DNA of 53,225 nt from UBA5336 sp038522375. Its GTDB lineage: Bacteria; Pseudomonadota; Alphaproteobacteria; Caulobacterales; Hyphomonadaceae. Shown here in pieces: positions 7,921 to 15,850 of the stretch; within the stretch, counting starts at the first letter, position 1, and every line of letters begins with the position of its first letter. A program made the translations under genes and the position numbers. The stretch covers positions 1 through 53,225 of the forward strand of contig JBCBKE010000007.1 in assembly GCA_038522375.1 (NCBI GenBank), in the 5' to 3' direction. Under the pieces are notes generated by a model. The model was not told the origin of the DNA. It saw only the letters and a program-made list of their open reading frames with translations, and did not search any database.

Positions 7921-8265
7921 ATGATCTGGACAATCGCCTTCTGGACTGTGCTGGTGGCCGCCGGATTTGCACTCTTTCTCGCCTATCAGATGCGCTACTT
8001 TGCCGGGTTCGCCCTGCGCAATGTCATCGCGTCGCGTGACCATGGTCTTGCCCGCCGCGACACGACGGAGGCGGTGACCCACGCGGTTGCCGGCGCTGTC
8101 CCCGACACCGCCGATCAACCTGTGAAAGCGGCCGCCGAGCACCTGATCGCGACCTATTCCACCCAGATCGGCTATATTCGACTATCCCGGACGTTGTGCC
8201 GCGTGCTGCCATACCTCATGGCGGCGGTGCTGCTGGCACGTTGGGCGCTGAATGGAGGGATATGA
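7921..8265 (+). CDS. Small two-helix membrane protein, function unknown
   Basis: 114 residues from ATG 7921; an in-frame upstream ATG at 7894 would overlap the peptidase gene. Hydrophobic helices lie at residues 1-22 (MIWTIAFWTVLVAAGFALFL) and near the C-terminus (CRVLPYLMAAVLLARWAL), with a soluble middle of about 70 residues. I do not recognise a family. It sits between the isoaspartyl peptidase and the TrmH-type gene, with junctions of ten and one bases, so it is almost surely co-transcribed with both. Confidence 0.7.
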   Translation: MIWTIAFWTVLVAAGFALFLAYQMRYFAGFALRNVIASRDHGLARRDTTEAVTHAVAGAVPDTADQPVKAAAEHLIATYSTQIGYIRLSRTLCRVLPYLMAAVLLARWALNGGI

Positions 8266-8266
8266 A

Positions 8267-8737
8267 ATGCGCGGCTATTTCGCCATCGGCGCGGAAGGCA
8301 TTTCAAAACCCATGAACCTCGGGGCGCTGATGCGAACGGCCCACGCGTTCGGCGCGAGTTTCGTATTTTCCGTGAACGCAGCGGACAAGGTGCGGAAGGT
8401 CTACAATGCCGACACCTCGAAAACGTTTCAGCACGTGCCGTACTACCAGTGGGAAACGATCGACGACATGCACCTGCCCAGGGGATGCCAACTGGTCGGG
8501 GTCGAGCTGACCGATGACGCGATCGATTTGCCCAGTTTCCGCCACCCGCTGAATGCAGCCTACGTGCTTGGCCGGGAGCGGGGGGATCTCAGCCCGGACA
8601 TGCTGGCGCGGTGCCACCACGTGGTGAAGATCCCGACCAAGTTCTGCATCAATGTCAGCCTCGCTGGCGGACTGGTGATGTATGACCGCGTCATCAGCCT
8701 TGGCGGTTTCGGGCCAAGGCCTGTCATGCCCGGTTAG
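8267..8737 (+). CDS. TrmH/SpoU-family RNA 2'-O-methyltransferase
   Basis: 156 residues from ATG 8267, preceded by GGAGG and one base after the upstream stop. The start at 8252 would overlap and lacks a site. Motif 1 is KPMNLGALMRTAHAFGA near residue 14. Motif 2 is YVLGRERGDLS. Motif 3 is CINVSLAGGLVMYDR, the trefoil-knot SAM pocket of SpoU enzymes. Such enzymes methylate ribose 2'-OH in tRNA or rRNA. The short length without an N-terminal RNA-binding domain resembles TrmL or minimal SpoU types. Target RNA unknown. Confidence 0.85.
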   Translation: MRGYFAIGAEGISKPMNLGALMRTAHAFGASFVFSVNAADKVRKVYNADTSKTFQHVPYYQWETIDDMHLPRGCQLVGVELTDDAIDLPSFRHPLNAAYVLGRERGDLSPDMLARCHHVVKIPTKFCINVSLAGGLVMYDRVISLGGFGPRPVMPG

Positions 8738-8787
8738 CGCGGCCGGGGAAGGATTGTTGTCCTTCAAGCGGGCGCTAACCGGTTCTT

Positions 8788-8900
8788 CCGACGCGCGACG
8801 ACGTCAAACGCGAATGCGTCGGTCTTTCGTTTCACGCCAAGTTGACGCTTAACGTCTTTGTCTTTGCGCAAGTATCCGTTCGCAAACGTTCCCCGTTTGC
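8788..8900. other. Run of hairpins between convergent genes
   Basis: The 181 bases between the TrmH-type gene and the DUF4112 gene hold several inverted repeats. CCGACGC (8788-8794) pairs with GCGTCGG (8816-8822), followed by TCTTTCGTTT, and may end the plus-strand transcript. A short GACG/CGTC hairpin lies around 8842-8855. GCAAACG (8882-8888) pairs perfectly with CGTTTGC (8894-8900) across a five-base loop. They may be bidirectional terminators or a structured RNA. No convincing gene is present. Confidence 0.4.
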
Positions 8901-8918
8901 TCCGAACTCGCTTTGGGT

Positions 8919-9293
8919 TCAGGGGCTTTTCCAGTTCTGATCCGCCGCCGATGGGTTCCGGCGTGCCAACTCCCGCTGCAGCATCCGGATATTGCGCTCG
9001 TTAGAGCGGTTCATCAGGTCGAACAGATCTCCCACCAGCGGAATGGCACCAAACAGGGCGTCAATCCCTGAGTTCAGCAGCATGAGCACGATCACGCGCT
9101 TGCGCGCCCCGCCAGACGCGGCCCGGCCGATGATATAGAGAGCCGGTAACAGGGTCGCGGCATCGCCGACCACCGGCACCAGGCCCATTAGTCCATCGAG
9201 GCCGAACCGGACATCGGTGAACGGGATCCTGAACCGGGCGTCCAGAAGCCGCGCCAGCGCCTCAAGGTCATCGAATGCGGGTCTCTCGGACAT
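8919..9293 (-). CDS. DUF4112 family protein
   Basis: 124 residues. The pattern LDARFRIPFTDVRFGLDGLMGLVPVVGDAATLLPALYII and then MLLNSGIDALFGAIPLVGDLFDLMNRSNERN matches the DUF4112 family, small proteins with two hydrophobic hairpins and twice-repeated P-V/L-V-G-D motifs. Probably membrane-associated; no biochemical role is known. It is divergent from the GNAT gene with 78 bases between. Past its stop another minus-strand frame stays open and is rich in Lys and Arg, but its codon use is unlike that of the neighbours. Confidence 0.85.
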   Translation of the reverse strand: MSERPAFDDLEALARLLDARFRIPFTDVRFGLDGLMGLVPVVGDAATLLPALYIIGRAASGGARKRVIVLMLLNSGIDALFGAIPLVGDLFDLMNRSNERNIRMLQRELARRNPSAADQNWKSP

Positions 9294-9371
9294 GGGTCAA
9301 CGTCCCTCCCATCGGGGCAAGAAGTGCAAGCCTATAGCCCCCCATCAAAGTCTGCGTTAGGGGAAAATCGC

Positions 9372-9875
9372 ATGAAGATCCGACCCTATCGCAACGAAGA
9401 CCTGCAAGTGCTCCACGGGATCAATCAGGCGTCGACGCCCGGCGTCAGTAGCGAAACCCCGGACACCCTTGCCCACTGGATCGGCCTCTCGACCGCCCTC
9501 ATTGCAGAGGATGCGAGCGGGTCGCCGGTGGGCTTCCTGACCCTGATCGAACTGGGGACTGCGGCATATGACAGTGCAAACCTGCGCTGGTTCGAGGCGC
9601 GGCAGGCGAAGGAGGGCGGCGATACGATCTATGTTGACAGGATAGCGGTTGCACCAGCGATGCGGGGTTATCGGGTGGGTGAAGCCTTGTATCGCGACGC
9701 CTTCGGACGGTTTTCTCACCGGGGCGAAATCGGGTGTGAGGTGAACATCCGTCCGCCTAATCGAGGGTCCCAGCGGTTCCATGCCCGTCTCGGCTTCCGG
9801 CAAATTGGCGAGCGGTCCTATGCCGGGGGCGAGAAGTCCGTTGGATACTGGGTTCGCCCCCTCGGAGTAGTCTGA
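9372..9875 (+). CDS. GNAT-family N-acetyltransferase
   Basis: 167 residues from ATG 9372 (AGGGGA site). An upstream in-frame start at 9324 has no site. The beginning KIRPYRNEDLQVLHGINQ is typical of GNAT proteins. The acetyl-CoA binding loop is IYVDRIAVAPAMRGYRVGEALYRDAF, holding the motif A pattern (R/Q-G-x-G/Y-x-G/A), and CEVNIRPPNRGSQRFHARLGF is the C-terminal motif B region. The acceptor is unknown. The TGATG stop/start overlap with rluF shows co-translation with a ribosomal RNA modification gene. Confidence 0.88.
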   Translation: MKIRPYRNEDLQVLHGINQASTPGVSSETPDTLAHWIGLSTALIAEDASGSPVGFLTLIELGTAAYDSANLRWFEARQAKEGGDTIYVDRIAVAPAMRGYRVGEALYRDAFGRFSHRGEIGCEVNIRPPNRGSQRFHARLGFRQIGERSYAGGEKSVGYWVRPLGVV

Positions 9876-10648
9876 TGGCGGTCACCCGAACCTATTCAGG
9901 CGATGAACCCGTTCGGGTGAACAAGTGGATGGCGCAGTCCGGTCTGTGCTCCCGGCGCGAGGCCGAGGCACTGATCGAACAGGGACTGATCGAGATCGAC
10001 GGGACGGCGGTGCAGTCACCGGGTCACAAGATCGAACCGGGTCAGACCCTCACCTTGTTGGACAAAGGTGCTGACAAGTTGGCAGCCAAGCTTAGCGTCG
10101 TCCTGCACAAACCGGAGGGTTATGTTTCAGGCACGCCAGAGGGCGAGCAAGTCCCTGCGGTTCGGCTACTGACCCGGCAAAACCTTTCTGGCCGTGCGCC
10201 TGTGATGCCGGGACGCCGGCACAAGTTGGCGCCGCTTGGACGGCTTGATCAGGATAGCCGGGGGCTGCTCATAATGAGTGAGGATGGCGTGCTGGCCAAG
10301 GCGATCATCGGGCCGGAATCGCGACTGGAGAAGGAATATCGTGTACGCGTGGTTGGCAAGCTGCCGCGAGAAAACCTTGCGCTTCTCCGCCATGGACTGA
10401 AGCTCGACGATCGCGCCTTGAAACCGGCAATTGTCGAGCCCGTGGGTCCGGGCATGCTGAAGTTTGTTCTCAACGAGGGCCGGAACCGGCAGATCCGGCG
10501 CATGTGCGACCTTGTTGATCTCAAGGTGATAGACCTTATCCGGGTTCGCATCGGGCCTCTGTCCCTCGGTGATTTGCCGGAAGGAAAATGGCGTCCGCTC
10601 GGTGCGAAAGAGCAGTCGAAATTGATCGAACAGTCGTCTGTTGGCTGA
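9875..10648 (+). CDS. rluF: 23S rRNA pseudouridine synthase, RluF-like
   Basis: 257 residues. An S4 RNA-binding domain lies at about 13-60 (VRVNKWMAQSGLCSRREAEA), followed by a RsuA-type catalytic domain. The catalytic Asp lies in LAPLGRLDQDSRGLLIMSED, close to the GRLDKDSQGL of E. coli RluF; NEGRNRQIRRMCDLVDLKV is the second family motif. RluF isomerises uridine 2604 of 23S rRNA, and RluB/RsuA are the alternatives. The gene overlaps the GNAT stop by one base. Confidence 0.88.
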   Translation: MAVTRTYSGDEPVRVNKWMAQSGLCSRREAEALIEQGLIEIDGTAVQSPGHKIEPGQTLTLLDKGADKLAAKLSVVLHKPEGYVSGTPEGEQVPAVRLLTRQNLSGRAPVMPGRRHKLAPLGRLDQDSRGLLIMSEDGVLAKAIIGPESRLEKEYRVRVVGKLPRENLALLRHGLKLDDRALKPAIVEPVGPGMLKFVLNEGRNRQIRRMCDLVDLKVIDLIRVRIGPLSLGDLPEGKWRPLGAKEQSKLIEQSSVG

Positions 10649-10682
10649 TATTCATGTTTGGTTTACTAATGAGCGCTGCGTT

Positions 10683-10717
10683 CGGGGATGCCCCGGCGCA
10701 CCCGCTTGGGGCTTTTT
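10683..10717 (+). terminator. Terminator-like hairpin with a competing stem, just before a gene
   Basis: GCCCC (10690-10694) can pair with GGGGC (10708-10712), followed by TTTTT to 10717. An alternative stem, CGGGG (10683-10687) with CCCCG (10691-10695), would use the same C-tract and exclude the first. The T-tract ends only 15 bases before the start of the DUF2853 gene. It may end rluF transcription or act as an attenuator in the leader of the next gene. Confidence 0.5.
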
Positions 10718-10732
10718 ATGAAGGGGAACCTT

Positions 10733-11074
10733 ATGGGAAAGCGTGATGAACTGATCACGAAATACGCCAAGGATCTGAAAGACAAGTGCGGCATGGATGC
10801 AGATATGGACCTTCTCAAGAAGGTCACCATTGGCTGCGGTCCGTCGATCTACAATGCTGATGCCTCCACGGTGGCAGCATCTGATCCCGAAGAACTGGAG
10901 CGCGTGAAAAACAACTTCCTGATTAAGAAGCTCGGCCTGAAGGACGGCCCGAAACTCGACGAAGGGATCAAGGCCGTCATTGATCAGTATGGCAAGTCCG
11001 TGCGGAACAAGCACCGCGCGGTGGTCTACTACCTGCTGACGAAGCACTTCAAGAAAGAGGCAGCCTACAAGTAG
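10733..11074 (+). CDS. DUF2853 family protein
   Basis: 113 residues from ATG 10733, chosen because AAGGGGAA precedes it and the family begins MxKxxELIxKYAxDLK. The segment KVTIGCGPSIYNADASTVAA is the family's strongest signature. The protein is small, all-helical and Lys-rich, with no membrane segment and no known function. A hairpin with a T-tract ends 15 bases upstream of the start, and a clear terminator follows at 11102, so this is a single-gene unit or one controlled by readthrough. Confidence 0.9.
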   Translation: MGKRDELITKYAKDLKDKCGMDADMDLLKKVTIGCGPSIYNADASTVAASDPEELERVKNNFLIKKLGLKDGPKLDEGIKAVIDQYGKSVRNKHRAVVYYLLTKHFKKEAAYK

Positions 11075-11101
11075 CGCTGGTCTCAAAATCTGATGGATAC
11101 G

Positions 11102-11132
11102 CCCCGGATGGTCCGCCATCCGGGGTTTTCTT
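11102..11132 (+). terminator. Rho-independent terminator after the DUF2853 gene
   Basis: A perfect ten-base stem CCCCGGATGG / CCATCCGGGG with a TCCG loop, followed by TTTTCTT. It lies 28 bases after the DUF2853 stop and nine bases before the convergent DUF4349 stop. Confidence 0.92.
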
Positions 11133-11140
11133 GTCTGCCC

Positions 11141-12100
11141 TCAGGTCTTCGGTGCGCGTTTGCGCCGGATGAACGGCCAGATAACCCGCAGCCAAACCCA
11201 CAACAGGATGCCGATGAGGAACAGCCATGGCAGGCCAAACGCGAAGGCTGTAATGACGGCGGCAATGGCCGACGACATATTGTAGAAGAATTCTCCGATC
11301 GCCGAACCCAGTGGATTGGACCTCGATTGCGAGAAGGCGGGCACGTCGGTCTCGTAGCCGATGCTCAGCGACGACATGGCGACCCGTAACCGAAGGGCGC
11401 GCAGCTGTGCGGTAATCGACTCGATCTCCCCCGTCACCCGGGCCAGTTCCCGTTCAACCGATAGAAGTTCTCCCAAGTCTCCATCCCGGTTGGCCAGCAG
11501 ACCTTCTAGCCGTGTCTGCAGCGTTCGTTGCGCATCCAGACGCGCACCGGTGTCGAGGATGGTTCGGGTCAGGTCTTCGGCGGTTGTCGACCGACTGGTG
11601 ATTTCACCACCGGCGGTGGCGGCGTCGGACTCGATGCTGGCCATGAAGCCGGCAAGCCACTCAGGCTCCGCGCGCAGGTTCAAATTGCCATAGACGTTGT
11701 TTTCGTCGGCCGTATAGACGTTCGAATTCACAACGATACAGGTGGACGGGCCGGCCGCCTGACACCCGGCAACATGCTGAGCAATCATGGCGTCCACACC
11801 GCCCACTGGAAGCTCGATCCCAAGGCTGTGGCTATAGGCGATGAACTGCTGGGCATTATCAGGCGCCGGATCCGAACTGTCCGCAACGGGGGGAGGCGGT
11901 GCCGGGGGTGATTGAACCGGGGACGGGTCGGCCATCACTTGGGGCGACTGCATCGCGAAGTTTCGGACCACGTTGTCGCCGTTGGAATAGAGGTTCGCAG
12001 ATCCCACTATCCCGCTTTCGGTTTGCACCCCGTCCCCGCCGCCACCGCCGCAGGCCACTAGGGCGATTACCAGCATGCCGGCGGCCAATGTCTGTCGCAT
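11141..12100 (-). CDS. DUF4349 lipoprotein
   Basis: 319 residues from ATG 12100. The open frame continues to 12610 but would run antisense through the SCP2 gene, so the longer start is rejected. A lipoprotein signal (MRQTLAAGMLVIALVAC) places the lipid Cys at 17. A Pro-rich linker follows. The DUF4349 part carries SRSTTAEDLTRTILDTGARL and a coiled coil LLSVERELARVTGEIESITA, and a membrane helix near the end (LPWLFLIGILLWVWLRVIWP) is followed by a basic tail. The protein would thus be tied to the membrane at both ends. Function unknown. Confidence 0.85.
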   Translation of the reverse strand: MRQTLAAGMLVIALVACGGGGGDGVQTESGIVGSANLYSNGDNVVRNFAMQSPQVMADPSPVQSPPAPPPPVADSSDPAPDNAQQFIAYSHSLGIELPVGGVDAMIAQHVAGCQAAGPSTCIVVNSNVYTADENNVYGNLNLRAEPEWLAGFMASIESDAATAGGEITSRSTTAEDLTRTILDTGARLDAQRTLQTRLEGLLANRDGDLGELLSVERELARVTGEIESITAQLRALRLRVAMSSLSIGYETDVPAFSQSRSNPLGSAIGEFFYNMSSAIAAVITAFAFGLPWLFLIGILLWVWLRVIWPFIRRKRAPKT

Positions 12101-12284
12101 CGTGTTGTCTCCTGAAAGCTGTCCAACCCGTAACGTCCGTTGTCCCTGAGGCCAATCGAAGGCCCCGATGAGGTGAAATCGGCACGTCAACATCCACAGG
12201 CGCAGGTGAGCATCACGCGACGCCCCTTGCCACCTGAAGGCGCGTCTGCATAGGGTTTGACATAAACCACTGAGGAGGCGTTCT

Positions 12285-12590
12285 GTGGAACTTTCTGATC
12301 TCACCCAAAAAGCGATGGAAGCTGTGTCCGGCGGCGCGGGCGGCTTTACCAAAAAAGTGAAGTTCGATTTCGGCGAGGTGGGCAAGCTGTTCATCGATGG
12401 CGAGAACGGCGTTGCAAACAATGACGATGCCGATGCCGATGCGACGGTGAAAGTCGATTGGGACGATTTCAAGAAGATCTCGTCCGGCGATATGGATCCG
12501 ACCATGGCCTTCATGCAGGGCAAGCTCAAGGTTGACGGTGACATGTCTGTGGCCATGCAACTCCAGTCGCTGATGAAGAACTTCCAGTAG
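12285..12590 (+). CDS. SCP2 sterol-carrier-family protein
   Basis: 101 residues, starting at GTG 12285 with AGGAGG six bases upstream. The single SCP2 fold shows the family end motif DPTMAFMQGKLKVDGDMSVAM, which lines the hydrophobic tunnel that binds lipids or acyl chains. It is acidic and cytosolic. The neighbouring alpha/beta hydrolase and MDR genes suggest a lipid context, but a strong hairpin separates this gene from the next. Divergent from the DUF4349 gene across 184 bases with no other gene. Confidence 0.9.
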   Translation: MELSDLTQKAMEAVSGGAGGFTKKVKFDFGEVGKLFIDGENGVANNDDADADATVKVDWDDFKKISSGDMDPTMAFMQGKLKVDGDMSVAMQLQSLMKNFQ

Positions 12591-12656
12591 AGCGACCACG
12601 GCCTGGTCACAGCGCGTTGACGCGATACTGAAGACCAATCCGCTTGCTTTTTCGAA

Positions 12657-12687
12657 GGCTCATCGGTTTTTGCCGGTGGGCCTTTTT
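12657..12687 (+). terminator. Terminator-like hairpin ahead of the alpha/beta hydrolase gene
   Basis: GGCTCATCGG (12657-12666) pairs with CCGGTGGGCC (12673-12682) over ten bases, two of them G-U, with a loop of TTTTTG, then TTTTT. It lies 66 bases after the SCP2 stop and its T-tract ends 21 bases before the hydrolase ATG, leaving little room for a promoter in between. Confidence 0.75.
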
Positions 12688-12708
12688 CGTCCTTACAAGG
12701 AGTTCGAC

Positions 12709-13665
12709 ATGGAACACGTCATGGCACCGGCCGCTCGCGACTCCTTTGTGCGTGTGGATGGCAACCCCGTACCCGAAGGGGCTGAACTGGTCTGGTTTCG
12801 AGGGGGCGCGGGCCGTCAACTGAGGGCATGCGTGGTGCCTGCATTGGCAGGCGTGCGCGTCCGCGGCACGTGCATTGTTTGCCCAGGGCGGACGGAATTC
12901 ATCGAAAAATACTTTGAGGTTGCTAGCGACCTCCAGTCCCGGGGCTTCGCAGTCTTGATCCTGGACTGGCCAGGCCAGGGGCTTTCCGACCGCCTCCTCG
13001 ACGATCCAAAACGGGGGCATATCGATGATTTCAAGACGTTCATGGGCGCATTGGTTCGTGGTTTGGCTACGCTTAAGGATGTCCTGCCGGAACCGCGCGT
13101 GTCGCTCGCCCATTCGATGGGGGGTGCAATTGCCTTGGCCGCGATCACCGAAAAACTGGTCCGGGTCGAAGCGGCCGCCTTTTGCGCGCCGCTTTGGGGA
13201 TTAAAGACACGGATATTCGGTATTCGGTACATGGTCTGGGCCATGAAAACCCTCGGCCGATCCGGGGATTATGCCCAACAACCTGGCCCACCCGACCGGT
13301 TCGAGACCAATATCGTAACCCGCGACCGGCGCCGATGGCAGGTTCAGCGGGATCTGGTCGATGCCGCTCCAGAACTGGAACTCGGTCCTGTCACTTGGGG
13401 TTGGCTTGGTGCGGCATTGGATATCTGTAAGACGTTCGCCCGGCCGTCTAAACTGGAACAGCTCGACATTCCCGTGCTTGTTGCCTCCGCCGAGGAAGAA
13501 AAGCTCGTCAACAATGAAGCCCACGAGCGGCTCAGCAGGCGCATCCCGAATTGCGAGTTCATTGAAGTCGAAGGTGCGTTGCATGAGATCCTGATGGAAA
13601 CCGACGACAAGCGGTCACAATTCTGGGACGCGTTCGACGGACTCATGGAAAAGGCCGGCATCTAG
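12709..13665 (+). CDS. Alpha/beta hydrolase, lysophospholipase / monoacylglycerol-lipase type
   Basis: 318 residues from ATG 12709 (AAGGAG site). The Ser nucleophile lies in RVSLAHSMGGAIALAAI at about residue 141. The segment GFAVLILDWPGQGLSDR is the strand-4 loop typical of the PldB / monoacylglycerol lipase group (Hydrolase_4), with the acid in VLVASAEEEKLV and the His in EGALHEILME. No signal peptide is seen, so it acts in the cytoplasm, probably on lysolipids or glycerides. The upstream SCP2 gene and the downstream MDR gene are on the same strand. Confidence 0.87.
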   Translation: MEHVMAPAARDSFVRVDGNPVPEGAELVWFRGGAGRQLRACVVPALAGVRVRGTCIVCPGRTEFIEKYFEVASDLQSRGFAVLILDWPGQGLSDRLLDDPKRGHIDDFKTFMGALVRGLATLKDVLPEPRVSLAHSMGGAIALAAITEKLVRVEAAAFCAPLWGLKTRIFGIRYMVWAMKTLGRSGDYAQQPGPPDRFETNIVTRDRRRWQVQRDLVDAAPELELGPVTWGWLGAALDICKTFARPSKLEQLDIPVLVASAEEEKLVNNEAHERLSRRIPNCEFIEVEGALHEILMETDDKRSQFWDAFDGLMEKAGI

Positions 13666-13771
13666 CGACAGGTCCGAGCGTGACGAACAGGCGAGGCAAC
13701 CGCCGTTGGCCCTTGACTTGCCCAAGGCACAGCCTGCCAGCTATCGGAAACAAACGACAAGGAGGAACGAG

Positions 13772-14776
13772 ATGCGTGTTGCGGCGTTGAAAAAGCCCGG
13801 TGGACTGGACAAGATCGTGATCGAGGACCGCCCAGACCCAACCCCAGGGTCTGGAGAAATTCTGGTCCGCGTCCATGCCACGTCGCTGAACTTCCACGAC
13901 TTCGCAGTGGTATCAGGAATGATACCTGCCGATGATGGACGCATTCCCATGTCGGATGGGTCAGGCGAGGTGGTCGGCGTCGGTGAGGGCGTCACGCGCT
14001 TCAAGGTCGGCGACAGGGTGCTTGGGACCTTCTTTCCCGAATGGCTCGGCGGGCCGCCGGCCTTTTCCGAGTTCAAGGGGGTGCCGGGTGACGGCATTGA
14101 TGGGTTTGCAGCCGAACTCGTGTCCATGCCTGACTACGCATTTACCCGGCTCCCCGAAGGTTACTCCCACGCTGAGGCGGCGACCTTGCCTTGTGCAGCC
14201 TTGACGGCTTGGCGTGCCCTGATGGTGGAAGCGAAGGTCAAGCCCGGCGATTGGGTACTGACCCAGGGCACCGGTGGTGTGTCGATCTTCGCGCTTCAGT
14301 TCGCCAAGGCGGCCGGTTGCCGCGTGGTGGCCACCTCGTCTTCGCCTGAAAAACTCGAGAGACTGAAAGCCCTGGGCGCTGACCACCTGATCAACTACAA
14401 GGAGACCCCAAAGTGGGGCCGCGAGGCAAAGGCGCTCACCGATGGGCGCGGTGTCGATGAAGTGGTCGAAATTGGCGGCCCCGGAACACTCAACGAATCC
14501 ATAGATGCTTGCCGGATCGGCGGACATATATCACTGATCGGCGTATTGACCGGTATCTCCGGCGAAGTTGCGACGGCGAAGTTCTTCCAGCAGAACCTGA
14601 CGATGTCGGGCATCACGGTCGGCTCGCGTTCGGAGCAGGAAGACATGATCGCCGCTATCGAAGCGAATGGGATCAAGCCTGTGATCAGCGACACGTTTGA
14701 GCTGGAAGCCCTGCCGGCGGCGTTTGCTCACCAGATCGCGCAGAAGCATTTCGGCAAGATCGTCGTCACGCTCTAA
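13772..14776 (+). CDS. Zinc-type alcohol dehydrogenase-like MDR protein
   Basis: 334 residues from ATG 13772 (AGGAGG site). The GroES-like domain has LVRVHATSLNFHDFAVVSG and SDGSGEVVGVGEGVTRF. The cofactor domain has GDWVLTQGTGGVSIFALQFA and the Lys-containing GADHLINYKETPKWG, typical of NAD(P)-dependent dehydrogenases of the quinone reductase-like branch. The His/Cys catalytic zinc set is not evident, so it may be zinc-free despite the common family name. It follows the hydrolase gene by 106 bases. Substrate unknown. Confidence 0.87.
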   Translation: MRVAALKKPGGLDKIVIEDRPDPTPGSGEILVRVHATSLNFHDFAVVSGMIPADDGRIPMSDGSGEVVGVGEGVTRFKVGDRVLGTFFPEWLGGPPAFSEFKGVPGDGIDGFAAELVSMPDYAFTRLPEGYSHAEAATLPCAALTAWRALMVEAKVKPGDWVLTQGTGGVSIFALQFAKAAGCRVVATSSSPEKLERLKALGADHLINYKETPKWGREAKALTDGRGVDEVVEIGGPGTLNESIDACRIGGHISLIGVLTGISGEVATAKFFQQNLTMSGITVGSRSEQEDMIAAIEANGIKPVISDTFELEALPAAFAHQIAQKHFGKIVVTL

Positions 14777-14786
14777 CGGCAACCGG

Positions 14787-15614
14787 TCAGGTCAGCTCGA
14801 TCCAGAGGGCGCAGGCGTCGTCGCTGGCCTTGATCCTGCTGATGTCGGCGGCTTCGGTCCGGGATTCGAATGCGCGCAGGGCCTCGACGGCGCCGGAGAG
14901 GCCGGATGCTCGGACCATCGCGGCAAGCCCGGCCCCGTCGGCAACGATGCGATAGGGGTCGATCAGCCTGTAAAACCCATCCGACATCATGACGAATTCC
15001 GTTCCGCGCCGGACCTCAAGGCTCCGGGTCGTCATACCGGCAGCGCGGTCGGGATAGAGCCCGAAGATGGGCCGGTCGCTCGAATTGGTCTGAACTCTCG
15101 ACTGGCGCGCCGCTTCCCATTGCTCCTCCTTGGTCTGGGTCGCCATAGTGCGGGAGTCTTCGGTTTCCTGGGCGACGGATTCGACGTTGCCGATGATTGT
15201 GCCGGTCTCGAGTTCCAGTGCGAGGCAATCGCCCATCCAGCCAAACTCTGCGGTATCGCTTGCTCGCCGCATCCAGATGCCCGACGCGATGGGCCAGGCT
15301 TCGGGTGGAAGGCGATCGAGCGGAATGGTTGACTCCCGCGCTGCCCGTTCGCGGACATCGGCCATTACCTCCCGCCAATACGCCCTTGCATCCAGCCGGG
15401 TTGACGGCGCCACCATCAGGCGTGCGGACAGGGCGTCGGCGACCCAGGCCGCGCCGCTTTCTGCCTGCGGAAAGGGCTTCAGGGGCGTCACATCGGTGGC
15501 GCCATCAAGCACCCAGGCCGTTCCGGCGCTGGCATCGAACCCAGACCTATCATCTCCCGTCTTGCCTGGCTTGCCCGGGCTGTTCACCGTTTCGATCACC
15601 TTGAATGCGGACAT
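14787..15614 (-). CDS. PP2C-type protein phosphatase
   Basis: 275 residues. The metal-site Asp of PP2C is visible in GDDRSG near residue 20 and in AWVLDGATDVTPL (the DGxxD form). Later come EFGWMGDCLALEL (the GD motif) and EFVMMSDGFYRLID (the SDG motif), in family order. It would remove phosphate from Ser/Thr residues in the cytoplasm using Mn or Mg. Metal residues appear intact. The gene is divergent from GH16 and convergent with the MDR gene, with only ten bases between their stops. Confidence 0.85.
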   Translation of the reverse strand: MSAFKVIETVNSPGKPGKTGDDRSGFDASAGTAWVLDGATDVTPLKPFPQAESGAAWVADALSARLMVAPSTRLDARAYWREVMADVRERAARESTIPLDRLPPEAWPIASGIWMRRASDTAEFGWMGDCLALELETGTIIGNVESVAQETEDSRTMATQTKEEQWEAARQSRVQTNSSDRPIFGLYPDRAAGMTTRSLEVRRGTEFVMMSDGFYRLIDPYRIVADGAGLAAMVRASGLSGAVEALRAFESRTEAADISRIKASDDACALWIELT

Positions 15615-15850
15615 GGGCGCCTCCCTGATGAACTCGGTTTAACGGCATTCTGTGACCGATCCGATACAGGTTTCGGTTTATGCCGGTGCCGACCCGCTTT
15701 CCCCTCCCGGTTGATGACGACCCTGCGGACGGGAAGTGCGTCTCGCCCCGCGTCGGGAAAGGCGCGGTTAGCGTGAACAAGACGTAAATGGCCCGGGTCT
15801 TGCGGACAGTGGCGTTAACTCCCGTCTCTACGTCAGCATCAGGATTGTCC

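Noticed and set aside
8745..8930. Lys/Arg-rich open frame following DUF4112 in another frame
   Set aside because: No start codon with a ribosome site, and third-position base use unlike real genes nearby. Kept only as part of the hairpin finding.
12101..12610. N-terminal extension of the DUF4349 lipoprotein
   Set aside because: It runs antisense through the SCP2 gene; the lipoprotein signal begins at 12100.
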